Notes: generated by a model from the sequence alone, not told the origin. Counted from the stretch's first letter, positions 1-5,737 are shown. The stretch is DNA of 7,909 nucleotides from Paracoccaceae bacterium (GCA_007129775.1 SKUV01000154.1:1-7909); one strand, 5' to 3'. Numbers and translations are program-made.

Positions 1-868
1 ACATCGCCGCCATGCCGCCATGGGGCTTGCCGACCAGCCAGCCGGTGGCGCCGTCGAATTCCATCACCGCCGTCGGGCTGCCGTGCAGGCCCAGCTTGTG
101 CTCCAGACTGACCACGCGCAGCCGGTTCGGCGCCCCGGGCGCCCCGGGCGGGCCTTTCTCGTCGGGCAGATCGCGCGGCACCAGAAACAGGCTGATCCCC
201 CGCGTGCCCTCGGGCGCTCCGGGCAGGCGTGCGAGCACCAGATGACAGACATTGCCCCCGAAATCGTGATCGGCCCAGGAGATATAGATCTTCTGGCCGG
301 TGATCGCATAGCTTCCGTCGCCCCGCCTTTCGGCCCGGGTCCGGAGCGCGCCCACGTCCGAGCCCGCCTGCGACTCGGTCAGGTTCATCGTGCCGGTCCA
401 TTCGCCCGAGATCAGCCGCGGCAGGACCAGCGCGCGAAGCGTATCGTCGCCATGGGCCTCCAGCGCCTCGATCTGGCCCTGACTCAGCAGCGGGCACAGA
501 TGCAGCGCCATGCAGGCCCCCGCCATCATCTCGTTGACCGCGAACATCAGCGTCTGGGGCAGACCGAGGCCGCCGTATTCCGGGCCGGCCGCCATGCCGA
601 TCCAGCCGCCGCCCGCGATGGCGCGATAGCCCTCGGCAAAACCGGGCGGGGTGCGCACCCGGCCCTTGTCCAGCCGGGCGGGGCTCAGATCGCCCGCGCG
701 GTCGAGCGGCGCCAGCACCTCGTCACACATCCGCCCGGCCTCCTGCAGGATCGCATCGCGCATGTCCGGCGTAGCCTCGGCGAAGCGCTCGGTCGCTGCG
801 AGCGCGCCGAAAGGCACCACATGGGTCAGGATATGGGTCAGGTCGTCCAGCGGGGCGCGGTAGGGCAT
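1..868 (-). CDS. Acyl-CoA dehydrogenase, DmdC-like long form (N-terminal part, cut by window edge)
   Basis: FAD enzyme that oxidises an acyl-CoA to the 2-enoyl-CoA in the cytoplasm. Only the first 289 codons are present; the frame is open to the left edge, so the C-terminal domains are missing. It starts with MPYRAPLDDLTHIL, the short N-terminal extension typical of the ~590-residue DmdC/AcdA-like subgroup. An alpha-helical N-terminal domain follows (about residues 40-157, with GPEYGGLGLPQ). The middle beta domain begins at MNLTESQAGSD (161-171), the flavin/substrate signature of the family, and continues with TGQKIYISWADHD and EHKLGLHGSPTAVM. The ATG at 868 is chosen because GGAGGAG lies just upstream. 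A 9-bp direct repeat (GCGCCCCGG twice, about 128-148) encodes a Pro-Gly-Ala linker. DmdC oxidises 3-methylmercaptopropionyl-CoA, but many paralogues take other acyl-CoAs, so the substrate is not assigned. It is divergent from sua5 across a 134-bp gap. Confidence 0.93.
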   Translation of the reverse strand, partial: MPYRAPLDDLTHILTHVVPFGALAATERFAEATPDMRDAILQEAGRMCDEVLAPLDRAGDLSPARLDKGRVRTPPGFAEGYRAIAGGGWIGMAAGPEYGGLGLPQTLMFAVNEMMAGACMALHLCPLLSQGQIEALEAHGDDTLRALVLPRLISGEWTGTMNLTESQAGSDVGALRTRAERRGDGSYAITGQKIYISWADHDFGGNVCHLVLARLPGAPEGTRGISLFLVPRDLPDEKGPPGAPGAPNRLRVVSLEHKLGLHGSPTAVMEFDGATGWLVGKPHGGMAAM

Positions 869-897
869 CGGCTCTCCTCCGGTCGGGCTGCGGGCCT

Positions 898-926
898 TGA
901 CGCTGCACCGACGCTCAGCCTATTGC
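898..926 (+). promoter_or_regulatory. Candidate sigma70-type promoter for sua5
   Basis: TTGACG (898-903) matches the -35 consensus at 5 of 6 bases and lies exactly 17 bp from TATTGC (921-926), which matches the -10 box at only 3 of 6. It is placed 77 bp ahead of the sua5 GTG, in the gap shared with the divergent acyl-CoA dehydrogenase gene. Position and spacing support it, but the weak -10 box keeps this tentative. Confidence 0.3.
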
Positions 927-988
927 CCCGCTTGCCTGCATCAAGACACTACGTCGCGTCAATTCCTGTCTTCGCCGCCGAGGCCCCG

Positions 989-1010
989 CCCGTGACCAGC
1001 CCGTGACCAG
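989..1010. repeat. 11-bp perfect tandem duplication at the sua5 start codon
   Basis: CCCGTGACCAG occurs twice back to back (989-999 and 1000-1010), each copy carrying a GTG. The first GTG (992) is 8 nt after GAGG (980-983), good SD spacing, but it reads only four codons (M-T-S-P) before TGA at 1004-1006. That TGA overlaps the second GTG (1003), which opens the full sua5 frame but lies 19 nt from the SD. An insertion of 11 bp, not a multiple of three, would explain this arrangement. Confidence 0.85.
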
Positions 1011-2043
1011 CCCCGCCACCCTAAGGCCCGACGCAGAGGGCATCGCCGCGGCGGCAGGGATGCTGCGCGCCGGCGGGCTCGTCGCCTTTCCCACCGAAAC
1101 GGTCTACGGGCTAGGGGCCGATGCGCGCGACGACCGCGCCGTGGCGCGGATATTCGAGGCCAAGGGCCGGCCGCGCTTCAATCCGCTGATCGCCCATGTC
1201 ACCGATCCGGCCGCGGCCGAGGGTCTCGCTGTTTTCGACGAACGGGCGCGGGCGCTGGCAGCGGCCTTCTGGCCGGGGGCGCTGACGCTCGTGCTGCCCC
1301 TGCGGGCTGACGCCGGGCTGTCGCCGCTGGTAACTGCGGGGCTCGACAGTGTCGCGCTGCGGGTGCCGGCCGATCCGGTGGCGCAGGCATTGCTGCGCGC
1401 CTTCGGCGGCCCGCTCGCCGCCCCGTCGGCCAACCCGTCGGGGCAGGTCAGCCCGACGCGGGCCGGCCATGTGCTGCAGGGGCTCGGGCCGGCAGTGGAT
1501 GCGGTGATCGACAGCGGCGCCTGCGCGGTGGGGGTCGAATCCACGATCCTGTCGCTTCTGGGGCCCACGCCCCGGCTGCTGCGCCCGGGCGGCATCACGG
1601 CCGAGGCGCTGGCCGCGCATCTGGGCAAGCCCCCGGCAGAGGCCGAGAATCCGGAAAACGCCCCGCGCGCGCCGGGGCAACTGGCCTCGCATTACGCACC
1701 GTCGGCGCAGGTGCGGCTGAACGCACGGACCGCGCGGCCGGGCGAGGTCTGGCTCGGTTTCGGGCCGGATTGCCCGGGGGCGGCGCTGAACCTGTCGCCA
1801 AAGGGCGATCTGGTGGAGGCTGCGGCGAACCTCTTCGAGATGCTGCGCCGCGCCGATGCCCTTGCAGGCCCGCGCGGGGTCATCGCCGCCGCGCCGGTGC
1901 CGATGACAGGGCTCGGCCGCGCGATCAACGACCGGCTGTCCCGCGCCGGCGCGCCGCGGCCGGCCGAGCGACTCACCGCTCCGGCAACATCGCCGTCGGA
2001 GGGTTCTCCGGCCGCTCGAAATCCGCCGGCGCGGTCGCGGTGA
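1003..2043 (+). CDS. sua5: L-threonylcarbamoyladenylate synthase, long (Sua5) form
   Basis: Makes threonylcarbamoyl-AMP from threonine, bicarbonate and ATP, the first step of the t6A modification at A37 of ANN-decoding tRNAs; the product is passed to the TsaD complex. The 346-residue protein has an N-terminal YrdC domain (about 10-200) with FPTETVYGLGADA (29-41), KGRP (54-57), SANPSG (142-147), GVESTIL (177-183) and RPGGIT (194-199). A linker with PGQLASHYAP (224-233) leads to the Sua5-type C-terminal domain, which separates it from short TsaC. No ATG is available; GTG at 1003 gives MTSPATLRPDAEG, where family alignment would begin. It overlaps the TGA of a four-codon GTG minigene created by an 11-bp duplication. 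The family's usual end is near RAINDRLSRAGAPRP (307-320). About 26 further residues form a Ser/Pro/Ala/Arg-rich tail read mostly through the antisense of the convergent gene, suggesting loss of an earlier stop. Confidence 0.95.
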   Translation: MTSPATLRPDAEGIAAAAGMLRAGGLVAFPTETVYGLGADARDDRAVARIFEAKGRPRFNPLIAHVTDPAAAEGLAVFDERARALAAAFWPGALTLVLPLRADAGLSPLVTAGLDSVALRVPADPVAQALLRAFGGPLAAPSANPSGQVSPTRAGHVLQGLGPAVDAVIDSGACAVGVESTILSLLGPTPRLLRPGGITAEALAAHLGKPPAEAENPENAPRAPGQLASHYAPSAQVRLNARTARPGEVWLGFGPDCPGAALNLSPKGDLVEAAANLFEMLRRADALAGPRGVIAAAPVPMTGLGRAINDRLSRAGAPRPAERLTAPATSPSEGSPAARNPPARSR

Positions 2044-2353
2044 CCTGGGTCGCGCGCTTGAACTCGAACACCAGTTCGCGATTCTCCAGCCGCGAGGCGA
2101 CAATCAGCGCCCGGTAAAGGTGGCGCGGCCCCTCGTGGATATCCACCAAGCCGCGCAATTGCGGGGTGGTTTCGGCGGCGAGGGAAAAGCCACCGGGCCA
2201 CGACCGCAGGATCGCAAAGCTCCGCCCGTTCGCCTGCACGCGCAACCTGCGGCCGGCCTTCCGCGTGGCCAGTTCCTGCGCGGCGGCCAGACCGTCGCGC
2301 AATTCCTTCGGCAAATGGTCCAAGGCGATGCCCCCACCCTTTGCGCCTTGCAC
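1973..2353 (-). CDS. Conserved-looking hypothetical protein downstream of thyX
   Basis: Function unknown. Up to 126 residues, no signal peptide or membrane segment. After an N-terminal amphipathic helix (about 12-30: DHLPKELRDGLAAAQELATR) comes a mainly beta stretch, RRLRVQANGRSFAILR, then SWPGGFSLAAE, RGLVDIHEG and ELVFEFKR (93-100). The Arg-rich strand followed by a Gly-containing strand faintly recalls a PilZ-type barrel, but the RxxxR...D/NxSxxG motif is not intact, so this is only a fold guess. The start is uncertain: GTG at 2353 has no SD, while TTG at 2323, giving LDHLPKEL, has a G-rich run a few bases upstream. It lies on the thyX strand with a 76-bp gap and no clear terminator between, so it may be co-transcribed. 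Its last 71 bp overlap the 3' end of sua5 on the opposite strand. Protein-like composition and codon use support it over a shadow frame. Confidence 0.75.
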   Translation of the reverse strand: MQGAKGGGIALDHLPKELRDGLAAAQELATRKAGRRLRVQANGRSFAILRSWPGGFSLAAETTPQLRGLVDIHEGPRHLYRALIVASRLENRELVFEFKRATQVTATAPADFERPENPPTAMLPER

Positions 2354-2429
2354 AACCGCGCGGCGCTTTGCTCAGGTTCCGGGCAGTTTATTCCGAAACC
2401 AAGACAATTCGGTGAACGGATTGCGGCGG

Positions 2430-3344
2430 TCAGGACGAGCGGTCGAGGATTTCCATGAATTCGCGCCATTCGCGCTTGCTCAGGCCCGAGCTTTCCTGTG
2501 AAACCTCCTCGCCACGCAGCATCCGGCGCAGGGCCTCCAGCGCCCGGGCCGAAAGCGCGGCGCCGCCCAGCCGGTAATCGGCAAAGGCGCCATAGGCCAG
2601 CGGCACCCAATCGGCGACCAGCTTGCAGATCGTCTCGGCATAGACGCGGATCTCGTACTGGGCATGGGCATCGGCGCGCAGGCGCAGGAAATGAAAGAGG
2701 TTGTGCAGATCGGTCTTCCAGTACCACTGGGTATAGACATTGGCCGGCAGGTTCATCCGCGCCAGTTCCCGGGCTAGCCCCTGCTGGCCGTCCTGGCTCA
2801 GCATCGATTCGTAATGGTCATAGGCCCGCGTCGCATCGGCCTTGAGCGTCTCGAGCACCCGCGCGGCCTCCGCGCCCTCCAGCACCGCGCCGCGGCCCTG
2901 ATTGTTAACCGTGCTCTGCGCAGCGAGGTTTTCCGGCGCGGGGATGTAGAATTCGCGGTCGAGGATCGAATAGCGCGCCGAGTATTCGTTGACGTTGGCG
3001 GTGCGGTGGCGGATCCACTGCCGGGCGACGAAGACGGGCAGTTTCACATGCAGCTTGATCTCGCACATCTCGAAGGGCGTGGAATGCCAGTGCCGCATGA
3101 GATAGCGAATCAGCCCCTCGTCGTTGCTGACGTGTTTCGTGCCCTGCCCGTAGCTGACGCGGGCCGCCTGCACGATGGCGGCATCGTCGCCCATATAGTC
3201 GATCACGCGCACGAAACCGTGGTCAAGCACCGGATGCGCAGTGTAGAGATGCGCTTCCAGCCCCGGGGCGGTGGCGCGCAGGGTCGGGCGCGGGGCGGCA
3301 CGGGCCGCGGCGATCTCGGCCTCCTGCTCGGCGGTCAACGGCAT
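2430..3344 (-). CDS. thyX: Flavin-dependent thymidylate synthase ThyX
   Basis: Converts dUMP to dTMP using methylenetetrahydrofolate as carbon donor and FAD/NADPH as reductant, so no dihydrofolate is released; acts in the cytoplasm as a homotetramer. The 304-residue product carries the diagnostic ThyX motif RHRTANVNEYSARYS at 112-126 (pattern RHRxxxxNExSxRYS), which binds dUMP and FAD. It also shows RHWHSTPFE (84-92), the conserved His/Pro-Phe-Glu segment near the flavin, and ARMNLPANVYTQWYWKTDL with NLFHFLRLR (195-223), the second nucleotide-binding region. The N-terminal ~40 residues (MPLTAEQEAEIAAARAA) form an extension common in alphaproteobacterial ThyX. ATG at 3344 is preferred over an upstream in-frame start at 3386 because AAGGAG lies 6 nt before it. 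It is divergent from gloA across 77 bp and is followed by a small hypothetical gene on the same strand. Confidence 0.97.
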   Translation of the reverse strand: MPLTAEQEAEIAAARAAPRPTLRATAPGLEAHLYTAHPVLDHGFVRVIDYMGDDAAIVQAARVSYGQGTKHVSNDEGLIRYLMRHWHSTPFEMCEIKLHVKLPVFVARQWIRHRTANVNEYSARYSILDREFYIPAPENLAAQSTVNNQGRGAVLEGAEAARVLETLKADATRAYDHYESMLSQDGQQGLARELARMNLPANVYTQWYWKTDLHNLFHFLRLRADAHAQYEIRVYAETICKLVADWVPLAYGAFADYRLGGAALSARALEALRRMLRGEEVSQESSGLSKREWREFMEILDRSS

Positions 3345-3350
3345 GGCGGG

Positions 3351-3356
3351 CTCCTT
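3351..3356 (-). promoter_or_regulatory. Ribosome binding site deciding the thyX start
   Basis: Read on the minus strand this is AAGGAG, 6 nt before the ATG at 3344. It supports that start over the alternative 14 codons upstream, which has no comparable site. Confidence 0.75.
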
Positions 3357-3421
3357 GCGCGGGGTCCTTGAAGGATTCAGCCACAACCATATCTCGGGTC
3401 CAAAGCAGAAGGGAATACCAG

Positions 3422-3850
3422 ATGAAGATAAAGTACCTCCACACCATGGTCCGGGTGAAGGACCTCGATGCCTCGATCGCCTTCTACAAGCTGCTGGGGC
3501 TGGAGGAAAAACGGCGCATCGATAACGAACAGGGCCGGTTCACCCTCGTCTTTCTGGCCCCGCCCGATCAGATGGAATGCCCGGTGGAGCTGACCTACAA
3601 CTGGGATGGCGACGACGGCCTGCCCTCCGACAGCCGGCATTTCGGCCACCTCGCCTATGAGGTGGAGGATATCTATGCCATGTGCCAGCACCTGATGGAC
3701 AACGGCGTGACGATCAACCGCCCGCCCCGCGACGGCCGAATGGCCTTCGTGCGCTCGCCCGACAATATCTCCATCGAGCTGCTCAACGCCGGCGGCGCGC
3801 AGGAGCCACGCGAGCCCTGGGCCAGCATGCCCAATACCGGCCACTGGTAG
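3422..3850 (+). CDS. gloA: Lactoylglutathione lyase (glyoxalase I), VOC family
   Basis: Isomerises the glutathione-methylglyoxal hemithioacetal to S-lactoylglutathione, the first step of methylglyoxal detoxification in the cytoplasm. The 142-residue protein is a two-module beta-alpha-beta-beta-beta VOC fold of normal length. All four metal ligands of E. coli GloA can be placed: His7 (YLHTMVRV), Glu56 (VELTYNW), His76 (HFGHLAYEV) and Glu119 (ISIELL). The LHTMxRVxDLxxSIxFY opening and the ELTYNW block are typical of the short, Ni/Co-dependent glyoxalase I class. ATG at 3422 is chosen because GAAGGGA (3408-3414) lies 7 nt upstream; a longer in-frame start at 3368 would add 18 unconserved residues. 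A C-terminal tail (PREPWASMPNTGHW) extends beyond the E. coli enzyme. A related VOC enzyme with another hemithioacetal substrate cannot be excluded. Divergent from thyX. Confidence 0.92.
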   Translation: MKIKYLHTMVRVKDLDASIAFYKLLGLEEKRRIDNEQGRFTLVFLAPPDQMECPVELTYNWDGDDGLPSDSRHFGHLAYEVEDIYAMCQHLMDNGVTINRPPRDGRMAFVRSPDNISIELLNAGGAQEPREPWASMPNTGHW

Positions 3851-3881
3851 GGTCGCAGCGTACCGGTCTGTCTGCCCCTGC

Positions 3882-3899
3882 CCGGCCGCGCCCGGCCGG
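3882..3899 (+). terminator. GC-rich hairpin after gloA, possible terminator
   Basis: CCGGCCG (3882-3888) and CGGCCGG (3893-3899) form a perfect 7-bp stem with a 4-nt loop, 31 nt past the gloA stop. There is no T tract, so an intrinsic terminator in the E. coli sense is not shown. It may only slow polymerase or protect the 3' end. Confidence 0.3.
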
Positions 3900-3980
3900 C
3901 GCCGGTGGCGGGAACCGCCAAGGCGGCAGCGATGGGCCGACAGCGGCAACAATGGCGGCGGGCGTCAAGCCCACGCCGGA

Positions 3981-4115
3981 GGTCTGACACCCCGGCCCTG
4001 CGGCTGCGGTCTGAAACCCCGGCCCGGCGCCAGCAGCCTGACATTCCGGCCCGGTGCCGGAAGTCTGAACCCCCGGCCCGGCGCCGCCGGTCTGAAACTC
4101 CGGCCGGGCGCCGCC
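3981..4115. repeat. Tandem array of five 27-bp units
   Basis: Five contiguous units of exactly 27 bp start at 3981, 4008, 4035, 4062 and 4089. Each begins RGYCTGA, continues with a variable ACCCC/ACTCC-like stretch, then CCGGCC, and ends in a CGGCGCC-like core. Units differ at several positions, so the array is diverged. The 27-bp length keeps the reading frame: the plus strand gives a nine-residue SETPARRRR-like repeat and the minus strand gives AGVSDRRRR-like or GAGPGFQTS-like repeats. Flanking sequence shows weaker partial similarity. The unit composition does not resemble a CRISPR, since there are no spacers. Confidence 0.88.
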
Positions 4116-4160
4116 GGCGGGCCGGGCACTGCGCCGGCCATGCCCGTGCCGCCGCTGACA

Positions 4161-4186
4161 GGCGCCACGGCCGTGCATGCGGCGCC
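4161..4186. repeat. Palindrome cluster in the convergent gap
   Basis: GGCGCC occurs at both ends (4161-4166 and 4181-4186) and encloses the 10-bp perfect palindrome CACGGCCGTG (4166-4175), which abuts GCATGC (4175-4180). It could be a protein-binding site or a structured 3' end. In such GC-rich DNA part of this may be chance. Confidence 0.4.
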
Positions 4187-4292
4187 CTGGCATCGACGCA
4201 GCGTGTCGCGCCCATCGGGCAAGACGGCCCGCAACGAGGGAATCGCCCGCCTGGCGTGGCGACAGCGCCCGACACGGACTGCAAGACACGAC

Positions 4293-4811
4293 TCAGTAGA
4301 TATAGCGGATCTGATCCATCCAGAAACGTTCCAGCCGGCGCAGCGTCGTGTTGGTCTCCAGCAGCGTTGCGGGCGTAATGGCCGCGCGGTCGTCCAGCAC
4401 CCCGGCGTGGCGGCCGAAAAGGCCTGCCAGATGGGCGCGCACCTCGCGCCCCGCAGGCGTCAGGCGCACCCGAACCGCGCGCCGGTCGATGGCGCAGCGC
4501 TGGTGGTGCATGTAGCCCAGATCGACCAGTTTCTTGAGGTTGTAGGAGACGTTGGAGCCCTGATAGTAGCCGCGCGATTTCAACTCCCCCGCCGTCACCT
4601 CGTTTTCGCCGATATTGAACAGCAACAGCCCCTGCACCGCGTTGATCTCAAGGATACCGAGCCGCTCGAATTCATCCTTGATCACGTCGAGCAGCAGCCG
4701 ATGCAGCCGCTCGATCAGCGCCAGTTGCTCCAGATAGGGCCCGAGATCGGCCCCGGGCGCGGTGGATTCGATACCAGCGGTCGCGCCAGCCCTTGCCGCC
4801 TGCACATTCAT
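4293..4811 (-). CDS. MarR-family winged-helix regulator, LdtR-like
   Basis: Dimeric DNA-binding repressor or activator; its target and ligand are not shown by the sequence. The 172-residue protein has N-terminal dimerisation helices (about 23-52), a winged helix with EVTAGELKSRGYYQ (71-84), the recognition helix region GSNVSYNLKKLVDLGY (85-100), and the wing HHQRCAIDRRAVRVRLTPAGRE (102-123), where the DRRxxRVRLTxxG pattern is the MarR hallmark. Long C-terminal helices run to the end (RFWMDQIRYIY). The GYYQGSNVSYNLKKL block resembles the alphaproteobacterial LdtR branch, whose Liberibacter member controls an L,D-transpeptidase; this is recalled likeness, not a search result. ATG at 4811 is preferred because GGAGG lies 5 nt upstream; an in-frame TTG at 4862 lacks an SD. 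It lies 102 bp downstream of sdhE on the same strand, so co-transcription or its own promoter are both possible. Confidence 0.92.
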   Translation of the reverse strand: MNVQAARAGATAGIESTAPGADLGPYLEQLALIERLHRLLLDVIKDEFERLGILEINAVQGLLLFNIGENEVTAGELKSRGYYQGSNVSYNLKKLVDLGYMHHQRCAIDRRAVRVRLTPAGREVRAHLAGLFGRHAGVLDDRAAITPATLLETNTTLRRLERFWMDQIRYIY

Positions 4812-4816
4812 CCCTG

Positions 4817-4821
4817 CCTCC
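4817..4821 (-). promoter_or_regulatory. Ribosome binding site deciding the MarR-gene start
   Basis: GGAGG on the minus strand, 5 nt before the ATG at 4811. It favours the 172-residue form over an extended TTG start at 4862. Confidence 0.7.
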
Positions 4822-4835
4822 GCCGTGGTTTCCCT

Positions 4836-4843
4836 GTGGCCAC
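4836..4843. promoter_or_regulatory. Possible operator: 8-bp palindrome before the MarR gene
   Basis: GTGGCCAC is a perfect palindrome 25-32 bp upstream of the MarR-gene ATG, where an autoregulatory site would be expected. MarR proteins usually bind longer inverted repeats, and an 8-bp GC-rich palindrome can occur by chance. Confidence 0.2.
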
Positions 4844-4913
4844 CATGGCGCGGCAAAGACAAACATCCGGTTAAGCGCCACGCATTCCGCGCGCTCCGCG
4901 CCCGGTTCCCGGC

Positions 4914-5213
4914 TCAGGCCGGACGCAGCCGGTCGCGGGCCGCGGCGACGATCTCGTCGAGCATCGGGCGCAGGGCCTCGGGCGCGCCCGGATGGCCGGT
5001 CACCCAGAGGTAAAGGTCCTGATCGTTCTCGGACAGGACCGCCTCGAACTGGTCGAGCGCACCGGGCGACATCGCCGCAAGCCGATCATCGGCGAAGGGG
5101 CCGAGGATCAGGTCCATCTCCTTGGTGCCGCGGCGCCATGCCCGGATACGCAGCCGTTTCAGCCGCGCCTCGGGGCTCGCATCGGCGGCGCTTTCGCGCA
5201 AGGCGCCGGTCAT
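4914..5213 (-). CDS. sdhE: FAD assembly factor SdhE (succinate dehydrogenase assembly factor 2)
   Basis: Small cytoplasmic protein that promotes covalent attachment of FAD to the flavoprotein subunit SdhA of succinate dehydrogenase (and FrdA where present). The 99-residue product has the family signature RRGTKEMD at 27-34, matching the RRGxxExD pattern whose Arg-Gly contacts the flavoprotein. It also has LGPF (37-40), the helix around SPGALDQFEAVLSENDQDLYLW (49-70), matching the family's LL..DDPDLxxW block, and a C-terminal helix. The N-terminal ~15 residues form an extension relative to E. coli SdhE. ATG at 5213 overlaps the TGA of the upstream XRE gene (ATGA), and a GGGGGA run lies about 8 nt before it, so translational coupling is likely. 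No sdhCDAB genes are in the window. Confidence 0.93.
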   Translation of the reverse strand: MTGALRESAADASPEARLKRLRIRAWRRGTKEMDLILGPFADDRLAAMSPGALDQFEAVLSENDQDLYLWVTGHPGAPEALRPMLDEIVAAARDRLRPA

Positions 5214-5710
5214 GCGCTTTCCCCCATCGTCTCGGCCAACAGACTGCGCAGCCGCTTTTCGGTTCGGCCGAGGCGTTCGTTCTGGGCCGCGATCTCACTG
5301 CGGATCTGGCGCAGATCGTTGAGAAGTCCGCGCAGATCCGACGACAGCCCGGCCTCGGCGGGCGGGCCCTGCAGCCCGTCGCCCTGCCCGGTCAGCAGCC
5401 AGCGCAGCGACACGTTCAACAGCCCTGCCATCATCTGCAGCCGGTTCGCCCTCGGCTCCGACAGGTCGTCCTCCCACGCGGCGATGCTGCGGGTTCGCAC
5501 GCCGAGCCTGCGTGCCAGATCGGCCTGGCTCATGCCGGCCGCCTCGCGGGCGCCTGCCAGCCGGTCGCCGAAGGTCGCGGTTGCGGCATCATACCAGCCC
5601 CCGGGCGCGTCATGGGCCGCGGGCATACCATCACCGGCGCCGCCAGTGGCCTCGGGGCTGGCGGTTTCAGGTTGCGCACCTTGTGACGGGGCGTCTTCTG
5701 GGCGGGGCAT
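5210..5710 (-). CDS. XRE-family helix-turn-helix regulator with C-terminal coiled coil
   Basis: Predicted DNA-binding regulator; target unknown. The 166-residue protein starts with a Pro/Glu/Ala/Gly-rich, probably disordered segment (1-40). A Cro/C1-type HTH follows (about 46-107): FGDRLAGAREAAGMSQADLARRLGV places the SQADLARRLGV helix pair in the classic position, then TRSIAAWEDDLSEPRANRL and the closing hydrophobic helix LQMMAGLLNVSLRWLLTG. The tail DLRGLLNDLRQIRSEIAAQNERLGRTEKRL (125-154) has a heptad-like pattern, suggesting dimerisation through a coiled coil. ATG at 5710 is preceded by CGGAGA about 6 nt upstream. The frame stays open further upstream to about 6091, but that part is antisense to the aminotransferase gene and is rejected. 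Its stop overlaps the sdhE start by 4 bp. Confidence 0.9.
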   Translation of the reverse strand: MPRPEDAPSQGAQPETASPEATGGAGDGMPAAHDAPGGWYDAATATFGDRLAGAREAAGMSQADLARRLGVRTRSIAAWEDDLSEPRANRLQMMAGLLNVSLRWLLTGQGDGLQGPPAEAGLSSDLRGLLNDLRQIRSEIAAQNERLGRTEKRLRSLLAETMGESA

Positions 5711-5737
5711 CGCGGTCTCCGTTTGCGGTGATGCGGC

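Larger units (their letters stand above)
3851..4292. other. 442-bp convergent gap with repeats and no supported gene
   Basis: Lies between the 3' ends of gloA (plus) and the MarR gene (minus), so no promoter is required here. Very GC-rich, with a 7-bp GC hairpin soon after gloA, five tandem 27-bp units, and a palindrome cluster near 4161-4186. Several frames on both strands are open, but this is expected from low stop-codon frequency and the 27-bp (9-codon) period. The open frames yield low-complexity Arg/Pro/Gly-rich products, overlap real genes, and lack a convincing SD-start pair. I therefore call no gene. Confidence 0.6.

Noticed and set aside
917..961. Minus-strand promoter candidates for the acyl-CoA dehydrogenase (TTGACG at 961-956; TTGATG at 944-939 with TAGGCT)
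   Set aside because: The first has no usable -10 box at 16-18 bp, and the second matches the -10 at only 3 of 6.
20..1006. Long plus-strand open frame antisense to the acyl-CoA dehydrogenase
   Set aside because: The minus-strand frame gives an unmistakable acyl-CoA dehydrogenase; the plus frame is an Arg/His/Gln-rich shadow. Its TGA at 1004-1006 matters only as the stop of the four-codon minigene.
1111..2103. Long minus-strand open frame antisense to sua5
   Set aside because: Arg/Pro-rich composition without domain motifs; the plus strand encodes clear Sua5 motifs.
3368..3394. Possible promoter TTGAAG with TATCTC ahead of gloA
   Set aside because: The -10 match is only 3 of 6 with a 16-bp spacer; not better than chance in this gap.
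3981..4115. CRISPR array
   Set aside because: Units are contiguous and all 27 bp, with no unique spacers and no cas genes nearby.
3673..4289. Minus-strand open frames across the 27-bp array, with nine-residue repeats
   Set aside because: They overlap the gloA 3' end by 68-178 bp, start at GTG or weak codons without an SD, and are low-complexity Arg/Pro/Gly products. Several other frames are equally open, as expected for a 27-bp period in GC-rich DNA.
3905..4378. Plus-strand open frame of 157 codons across the repeat gap
   Set aside because: It runs into the antisense of the MarR gene, is an Arg/Pro-rich composition typical of shadow frames, and lacks an SD.
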